Of a stretch of DNA of 33,514 nt, positions 28,216 through 33,514 are shown in pieces (within the stretch, counting starts at the first letter, position 1; every line of letters starts with the position of its first letter). The DNA is taken from assembly GCA_903839965.1 (NCBI GenBank), contig CAIMEK010000523.1, forward strand, positions 1 to 33,514, read 5' to 3'. The position numbers and the translations under genes are program-made. This DNA is from an uncultured Acetobacteraceae bacterium (GTDB lineage: Bacteria > Pseudomonadota > Alphaproteobacteria > Acetobacterales > Acetobacteraceae). The notes beneath the pieces are model-generated. The model had not been told where the DNA came from. It was given only the letters and a program-made list of their open reading frames with translations, and did not search any database.

Positions 28216-28983
28216 TCAGCCCCAGTTGACGACGATGTTGACGAAATTATAAGGCGGCACCGGGCCGACATATTTGAACCGGAAGCGCTCCCCCAGCTCG
28301 GCGTCCATCGCGCGGATGGCGGCGTCGAGTGCTGGCTCAACCGGTTGCTCGACCAGATAGGCGGCATTGATCACCATCTGCTCGCCGATGGTCTTGTTCA
28401 GCCTACTCTTATGGATGAAGCCGCGCAGGCGATCGTGGATCATCTGCTCGTCGGAGGTGCGCTTGCGCTCCATCGCCTGCGCGATCAGCTCGCCCAGCCG
28501 GACCCGATCGAAATGGGTCCGCTCGGCCGAGCGTCCGACCAGGCTGTCGCGCAGGGTGCGGATGGCGGTGTTCTCGGCGATGATCTCGGGGAAGATCACC
28601 CCGTCATGCCACGACGCCTTCAGCCCGAGCTCCACCCGTCCGCGCATCTGTTCCAGCAGCAGCGTCAGCTCGTCGTAGCGCCCGCGCAGCACCTTGGTGG
28701 CGATGGTGTGCACGTCGGGGGCGATTGTGCCGAAGCGCACCGGCAGCAGCACGAAGCGCTGCATCACCTCCTCGAGCACCAGGGTATGCGCCATCATGTT
28801 GCGCCTGGTGTTGTCGTATTCGATCATCGGGGAATCGCTGACCACCGCGCTCACCTGGCCCTCGGTGATGGTGTGCACCAGATCGCCGCGACCGCCGATC
28901 CCCTTGGTCTCGAAGCTAGCCGGGGCGGCGGCGTTGATGATGGCGTAGAGATACTTGCCCTGGGTCTGCTCGGTCACGCTCAT
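28216..28983 (-). CDS. gvpL: GvpF/GvpL family gas vesicle protein
   Basis: GKYLYAIINA; LLPVRFGTIAPD; MVINAAYLVE; YVGPVPPYNFVNIVVNW. ATG at 28983 overlaps the upstream stop. Confidence 0.94.
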   Translation of the reverse strand: MSVTEQTQGKYLYAIINAAAPASFETKGIGGRGDLVHTITEGQVSAVVSDSPMIEYDNTRRNMMAHTLVLEEVMQRFVLLPVRFGTIAPDVHTIATKVLRGRYDELTLLLEQMRGRVELGLKASWHDGVIFPEIIAENTAIRTLRDSLVGRSAERTHFDRVRLGELIAQAMERKRTSDEQMIHDRLRGFIHKSRLNKTIGEQMVINAAYLVEQPVEPALDAAIRAMDAELGERFRFKYVGPVPPYNFVNIVVNWG

Positions 28984-29999
28984 GACACGCCCCCGGCGCG
29001 CAGCGCGGTTTCCGTCTCGGCGCGGCGCAGCGTCACCGCATTCCCGCCCTCGCCGAGGCCAGCGGATAGCAAGGCCAGCACCTCGTCGCACCATGGCAGC
29101 AGCTGCTCGCTGGCCCAATCCGGGCGGGGGAGCAGATACAAATCGTTGAGGGCAAAGAACATCTCCCCGACCACCTTGTCCAATGACGGCAGGATCCGCC
29201 GGCGCAGGATGTCCTCGATTTCCCCCCCCTGCGCGGCGTGGTCGGTGCGGGTGAACGGCGCCAGTTCGAGGGCAAAGGCCAGCGTGGTCTGGGCATCGGC
29301 GAGGCGTAGCAGCAGGCTCTCCATCGCGGCACTCATGGTTCCCGCCGCCATCGCCGCACCCAGCCGGCGGCGCAGTTCCGGGCGCTGGGCGAGGTTGGCC
29401 GCCGCCCGCTCGACGGTGACCCGATCGAGATGCGTCATCGCCGCATCGAAGCCATTGGCGATGCAGGTATCGTTGGCGAACAACTCGCTGAGGGCACCGA
29501 TCGACAAGGTCTCGCCCAATCGGGCCAGCAGCGGCGCCACCTCGGCCGGCGCCTCGGCGACGATCTTCAGACCGCGCGCGGCGCCGGAGGCGGCGCATTC
29601 GGCCACCGGATGGGCGTGTTCGTGGGCCAGCAGCCCCTCCACCGCCAGCGCATCGCCCCAGTAGCCCTCGGCCAGCATCACTTGGCGGTTGACGAAGACG
29701 AAGCATTCCCGCTGGTGGCGCAGATCATAGAGGTTGACCATCGGCCGCTGCGGCAATTGCAGCGCCTCCGGCTCGCCCAGGCCGTGGAGCTGACGCAACC
29801 GCCCGACCAGCGGGGCGAGGTTCTCTAGCACGAACAGCGTGACTGCCTCGTGCGGCCAGAGGTCGCGCGCGACGTAGCCGCTGATCACCAGCCGCTCCGC
29901 CTCGACCACGGTTTCGATATCCCCGACGCAATCCGAAATCACCCGCACAAGCGTGGCGCCGACGGGAAACTCCCTGAACGCCTTGCCCGTGCCGTGCAT
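28980..29999 (-). CDS. Conserved-looking protein with HEXXH motif (putative zincin metalloprotease) in gvp operon
   Basis: GLLAHEHAHPVAE (HEHAH = HEXXH, 29610-29624) and downstream SIGALSELFANDTCIANGFDAAM; embedded between Hsp20 and gvpL genes. Confidence 0.75.
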   Translation of the reverse strand: MHGTGKAFREFPVGATLVRVISDCVGDIETVVEAERLVISGYVARDLWPHEAVTLFVLENLAPLVGRLRQLHGLGEPEALQLPQRPMVNLYDLRHQRECFVFVNRQVMLAEGYWGDALAVEGLLAHEHAHPVAECAASGAARGLKIVAEAPAEVAPLLARLGETLSIGALSELFANDTCIANGFDAAMTHLDRVTVERAAANLAQRPELRRRLGAAMAAGTMSAAMESLLLRLADAQTTLAFALELAPFTRTDHAAQGGEIEDILRRRILPSLDKVVGEMFFALNDLYLLPRPDWASEQLLPWCDEVLALLSAGLGEGGNAVTLRRAETETALRAGGVS

Positions 30000-30003
30000 C
30001 GGA

Positions 30004-30528
30004 TCAGGCCTTTCTGAGCTGGACCTGGAGAATGCCGTTGCGGAAGCTGCGCCGTAGCGAGGAAGCGTCCACCGGGACCGGCAGCGCGACCTCCTTGGCG
30101 TAGCGCCGCGTTCCGGTGGTCTCCAGCGACAGGACGGAGGCCGCGGCCGTCAGGGTCAGTTCCTCCTCCGCCACCCCGGGCAGTTCGGCGGTGACGACGA
30201 TCTCCTCGCCTTCGTCGAAGACATCCACCAGCGGCTCGCGCACATCGCTCACCACCGGGCCCTTCGGCGAGGGTCGGACATTGCCGAAGCGCCTGACCTC
30301 CGGCGCCCCGCCGAGGCCGGTGCGGATGGAGAAACCATACACCCCCTGCGCCTGGTCCCTCAGTCCCTTGACCTTGAACGCACCCTGGCGTTCAACTTGG
30401 TGTTCGCCCTGCTCGACCATGTTGCCCAGCAGCTCGACGAAACTGCCCAGGCCTCGGAAAACCGCACCAATCCCGGCCAGCGGTTCCGCCTCGTCGTCGT
30501 GAACGGGTTCCTTGGGCTTCTTCGTCAT
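30004..30528 (-). CDS. gvpH: Hsp20 family gas vesicle protein (GvpH-like)
   Basis: Alpha-crystallin domain VREPLVDVFDEGEEIVVTAELPGVAEEELTLTAAASVLSLET...RSFRNGILQVQLRKA; N-terminal LGSFVELLGNMVEQGE typical of GvpH. Confidence 0.88.
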   Translation of the reverse strand: MTKKPKEPVHDDEAEPLAGIGAVFRGLGSFVELLGNMVEQGEHQVERQGAFKVKGLRDQAQGVYGFSIRTGLGGAPEVRRFGNVRPSPKGPVVSDVREPLVDVFDEGEEIVVTAELPGVAEEELTLTAAASVLSLETTGTRRYAKEVALPVPVDASSLRRSFRNGILQVQLRKA

Positions 30529-30540
30529 CCTAGCCCCCTT

Positions 30541-30873
30541 TCAGTATTCGATCAGTGCTTCGGCCCGGCGCGCGGGTGGCCGAAAATTCGGCATGGCATC
30601 CGCATGCTTCCGAACGCGCGAGGCCGGCGTCGCCGGCTTGCCCAGCAGCGCGCGCTTGAGCGCGGCGAGTTCCGTCTCGAGTGCTGCCAGCTTGCGCTCG
30701 GCGGCGTCCTTGCGGGCGACCCAGGCGCCCAGTTCGCGCAGCAGCCGAGCCCGCTCATTCTCCAGCCTGGCGAAGCGGCTGACCGCCTGCGTCCGGTTGG
30801 CCGGAGCCGAGCGGTCGGAAAGCGTGCGCAGCGTCGTCACATCGCGCAGGCTGCGCCGCCGATCCTCCTTCAT
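30541..30873 (-). CDS. Small basic coiled-coil protein in gvp operon (GvpV-like candidate)
   Basis: MKEDRRRSLRDVTTLRTLSDRSAPAN...ENERARLLRELGAWVARKDAAERKLAALETELAALKRAL; start overlaps the gvpN stop. Family name tentative. Confidence 0.65.
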   Translation of the reverse strand: MKEDRRRSLRDVTTLRTLSDRSAPANRTQAVSRFARLENERARLLRELGAWVARKDAAERKLAALETELAALKRALLGKPATPASRVRKHADAMPNFRPPARRAEALIEY

Positions 30874-31874
30874 GACCTCGCCTCCTCACCGAACGCCACC
30901 ACCGCCAGCTGGGGGGCGTGGACACGCGACGGCGGCGGGCAATGGCGCGCGATCAGAGCGAGCAACACCCCGCGCCTGCGATCGAACTCGGCGGGGACGA
31001 TGCGCTCGCCGGCGGCCGCGCGCGACCCGAGGACGTCGATGCAGAGCTGAACAAAATCCTCGTCCTCGACACTCAGCATCATGGCGCCGCGCGCGGCCAC
31101 GCGGGCGATCATCAGGCTGGCGCGCATGGTCGGCGTCTGCCCGTATTCGCCGCTCTCGCGGAACTCCCGCACCAGATCGACGATCCTTGAAGCGGGCAGA
31201 GGCGCCATCCCGGTCCGTGCGGCGGTGATAAGAATCTCCATCTCGCGGTCCGGATGGCCGATATCGATGGTGGCCAACCGGTCCGATAGGGCGTCCTGGC
31301 TGGAATGCACGCCGGCATATTCCAGGGGATTGCTGGTCAGGATGGCCCGGAAGTTCGGATGCACCCGGATATAGGACTCATCGTGGCTCTGGGCCGGAAG
31401 CACCAGCATCTTCTCCTCGAACACGCTGAGCAGCACGTTGTGGGTTTCGGGGCGCGAACGGGTGAACTCGTCATAGACCAGCGTGTAGCCCTCACGGCAG
31501 GCGGTGGTCAGGCGATGGTCGGACCAACGCTGGTTGGAGGTTTCCTCGAACTTGGTGACGTTGTGGATGAAGCGGTCAACGACCTTGCGGTAGTGGTAGC
31601 CATGCTGGGTGCCGACCAGATCCGAGGTTCCCATCTCGTTGTCGCCGGTGATCACGATCGTCGGACGGCCGAGCTGGGCCGCGACATGCAGCGCCAGCGT
31701 CGTCTTGCCGGTGCCGGCGGGTCCACGAAGATGCAGCGGAAAGCCCGCGTCGAGGAAGCCGAGCGCCCGGCGCGTCAAAGCCTTAACGGCGTCGGTCTCG
31801 ACGAAATCGGCCCGAGGACGGGGCGTCAGCAGGGTCTGGACCGACCCGATCGGGGAAGCTGCTTCAATGGACAT
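30870..31874 (-). CDS. gvpN: Gas vesicle protein GvpN (AAA+ ATPase)
   Basis: Walker A LRGPAGTGKTTLALHVA; VYDEFTRSRPETHNVLLSVFEE; HPNFRAILTSNPLEYAGVHSSQDALSDRL. ATG at 31874 rather than the upstream ORF start. Confidence 0.95.
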   Translation of the reverse strand: MSIEAASPIGSVQTLLTPRPRADFVETDAVKALTRRALGFLDAGFPLHLRGPAGTGKTTLALHVAAQLGRPTIVITGDNEMGTSDLVGTQHGYHYRKVVDRFIHNVTKFEETSNQRWSDHRLTTACREGYTLVYDEFTRSRPETHNVLLSVFEEKMLVLPAQSHDESYIRVHPNFRAILTSNPLEYAGVHSSQDALSDRLATIDIGHPDREMEILITAARTGMAPLPASRIVDLVREFRESGEYGQTPTMRASLMIARVAARGAMMLSVEDEDFVQLCIDVLGSRAAAGERIVPAEFDRRRGVLLALIARHCPPPSRVHAPQLAVVAFGEEARS

Positions 31875-31956
31875 GGCGATCTCCTTTACCACGACGAAAT
31901 CGTACCGGCCGGCGACGCTATTGTCGTTGCGCCCAGCGTCCGTAAAGCAAACCGAG

Positions 31957-32029
31957 TTGTGAACGAACGCCCATTGAAAACATCGGAAGATTTTCCACGG
32001 TTTCAGTGAAAATGGGCATTCATTCACAA
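31957..32029. repeat. Long inverted repeat upstream of gvpN
   Basis: TTGTGAACGAACGCCCATT (31957-31975) versus reverse complement of 32011-32029, TTGTGAATGAATGCCCATT: 17/19 identical, 35-bp centre. Confidence 0.85.
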
Positions 32030-32060
32030 ACGCTCCTCGGAGGCCAGGCGTTGATTGCGG

Positions 32061-32816
32061 CTACGCCGGACCCTTGTGACCGGAGATCACCGATGCCGCA
32101 GCTTCGCGCTTCGCCTTCGCCTCCGCCTCGCGCTTTGCCGTCGCCTCGGCTTCGCGCTTTGCCGTCGCCTCGGCTTCGCGCTTCGCCATCGCCTCGGCCT
32201 CGCGCTTCGCCGTTGCCTCGACCTCGCGCTTCACCATCGCCTCGGCCTCGCGCGTCGCCGTCGCCTCGGCCTGGGCACTCTCCCGCCGCACCGACGCCGC
32301 ACCGACGCTCCCAGCCGCGTGCGAGTGCCAGATCTCCGCTGCGGCGCACCGATCCTTGGTCAAAGAGGCAAGGAAGGCGCGATGGTGCTTTCCTATGGCA
32401 GCAACATCGTTGCGCAGGGCTGTCTGGTACACCAGACGTTCCCGGCGGTTCTTCACCGCCGATGTTCTCCGGGTGACCGATTCCAGGCTCAGCCATTTGC
32501 GCGTCAGCACCCGCCGCCGCTTCGCGCCATCGGCAAGCGTCCGCTTCAACTCCGCAGTCTGTGCGACCCGCTGACGGCGAACATCGCCGATCATTTTATT
32601 CGCCGCGCCAAGCACTATCGCCGTGGCCAGGCGGGTGCTGCGCAACGCCTCGGAACGCAGCGCCAGTTGCGCCGCCGCCGTCCGGTGTCTGCTCGCGCGG
32701 GCATCAGCCAAGTGCCGCCCGGTATCGTCGCGGATGCAATCCAACGCCTGGCGCCGCGCGGAACCCGCCGACGCTAGCGAATGAACGACCGTGCTCATCT
32801 CGCTGCTCAATGACAT
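32061..32816 (-). CDS. Highly basic, Ala-rich helical protein with C-terminal 8-aa repeats (GvpC-like candidate)
   Basis: ATG at 32816 preceded on the minus strand by AAGGAGG. Lies between gvpA and gvpN, where gvpC sits in other clusters. C-terminus EATATREA/EAMVKREV/EATAKREA/EAMAKREA/EATAKREA/EATAKREA/EAKAKREA. Confidence 0.7.
   Translation of the reverse strand: MSLSSEMSTVVHSLASAGSARRQALDCIRDDTGRHLADARASRHRTAAAQLALRSEALRSTRLATAIVLGAANKMIGDVRRQRVAQTAELKRTLADGAKRRRVLTRKWLSLESVTRRTSAVKNRRERLVYQTALRNDVAAIGKHHRAFLASLTKDRCAAAEIWHSHAAGSVGAASVRRESAQAEATATREAEAMVKREVEATAKREAEAMAKREAEATAKREAEATAKREAEAKAKREAAASVISGHKGPA
32100..32267 (-). repeat. Seven in-frame 24-bp tandem repeats (8-aa units) in the GvpC-like gene
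   Basis: Consecutive units of about (gcttcgcgctttgccgtcgcctcg) on the + strand, encoding EAxAKREA. Confidence 0.9.
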
Positions 32817-32848
32817 TAACCGATCCTCCTTGTCCGCATGCTGTCCAG

Positions 32849-32919
32849 GCGCCCGACCCGGGGCGCGGGAGACGTCCGGTGAAAGCACGACGCCAGTGCG
32901 GCGAACGCCCTTTCACCGG
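32849..32919 (-). promoter_or_regulatory. Tandem hairpins between gvpA and the GvpC-like gene (possible attenuator/processing site)
   Basis: CCGGTGAAAG (32876-32885) / CTTTCACCGG (32910-32919), perfect 10-bp arms; GCGCCC (32849-32854) / GGGCGC (32861-32866). No U-tract. Confidence 0.6.
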
Positions 32920-32941
32920 TTCTTGCTCCACCCGGTATGGG

Positions 32942-33154
32942 TCAGGCGGTTTGCGGGCCGGCGGTAAGACCGACGGCTTCGGCGTATTTCAGGTAGGTAT
33001 CGACGCCGGCGATGACCACGCGGGCCTCGATGGCCAGCAGCTCGATGCCGACCAGGGAAACGCGAACCCAGGCGTCGACCACCACGCCCTTGTCCAGGAT
33101 GCGGTCGATGACCTCGGCCAGACTGCTGGACGCATTCACTTTTTCGACAGCCAT
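32942..33154 (-). CDS. gvpA: Gas vesicle structural protein GvpA
   Basis: [67 protein letters not shown]-like GGAGGACA upstream. Confidence 0.97.
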   Translation of the reverse strand: MAVEKVNASSSLAEVIDRILDKGVVVDAWVRVSLVGIELLAIEARVVIAGVDTYLKYAEAVGLTAGPQTA

Positions 33155-33347
33155 AGTTGATGTCCTCCAGATTGAGTGACCTGCTTGCCCAGAGATTCCA
33201 GGCGGGATGAATGGTGGTCGAAAGACTACTTGCCTGATAGGCAGGTCCTGCCCGCCGCGAGAGGCACCGATTCCGGGTCGGGTGCAGCGGACATGAGGGC
33301 CAGTACCGACGTATCCCCCTGCCACGGCGGGGATATCCCGCCATCGA

Positions 33348-33357
33348 GGGGGGGGGG
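33348..33357. repeat. G10 homopolymer tract upstream of gvpA
   Basis: ccatcgaGGGGGGGGGGaacact. Confidence 0.95.
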
Positions 33358-33458
33358 AACACTCATGCGGGTGGTATTTTCCGTATCCTCAGGCTTCCGA
33401 CGCTGCCGCGGCAGCCTAAGGAGACATTGACTTTCCAATCAAAGCATGCTTGAATTTT

Positions 33459-33493
33459 TAGTCAATAGTCAATAGTCAATAGTCAATAGTCAA
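33459..33493. repeat. Five perfect tandem heptamers TAGTCAA (TTGACTA on the minus strand)
   Basis: Read directly: tagtcaa x5, then AT-rich sequence to the window end. Confidence 0.95.
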
Positions 33494-33514
33494 TAATTAT
33501 ATAGTAATTAGCAT

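Noticed and set aside
28345-29664. 439-aa + strand ORF across gvpL and the HEXXH gene
   Set aside because: Antisense to genes with clear start/stop overlaps and family motifs; no domain recognised.
32100-32267. CRISPR-like short repeats
   Set aside because: Units are directly contiguous 24-bp coding repeats with no spacers, inside an ORF with a strong RBS.
1-33514. rRNA genes or an integrase/recombinase
   Set aside because: None recognised; an ICE integrase, if present, lies outside the window, so ICE versus plasmid cannot be settled here.

Overview
High-GC, alphaproteobacterial-type window in three blocks. (1) About 1-4780 and 8640-21560, + strand: an ICE/plasmid backbone with ParA, an RHH-like protein, DUF2840, a TraF-like S26 peptidase, a lytic transglycosylase, a DUF3363-type relaxase, TraG, CopG, TrbB-C-D-E-J-K(alt)-L-F-G-I, DUF2274 and a LysR gene on the opposite strand. 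(2) About 4780-8640: a minus-strand insert between relaxase and traG, encoding a gamma-carbonic-anhydrase-like protein, a LysR gene interrupted by an in-frame TGA, a PLP-dependent D-cysteine desulfhydrase/L-cysteate sulfo-lyase-like enzyme and a TauE/SafE-like exporter. (3) About 21958-33154: a compact minus-strand gas-vesicle operon of 17 genes. It has three GvpA-family proteins, four GvpF/L-family proteins, GvpN, GvpG, GvpO, GvpK, Hsp20 (GvpH-like) and a CDC48-type double-AAA ATPase. It also has a GvpF/L-J-domain fusion, a HEXXH protein, a small Cys-rich protein, a coiled-coil protein and a GvpC-like candidate with seven 8-aa repeats. The strongest candidate for something undescribed is the apparent proteostasis set (Hsp20, J-domain GvpF/L, CDC48 ATPase, putative zincin) embedded in the gvp operon. 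Around gvpA there are a heptamer repeat, a G10 tract and hairpins, and a large inverted repeat lies upstream of gvpN. Everything was read by eye from the sequence and ORF track; no database search was run.
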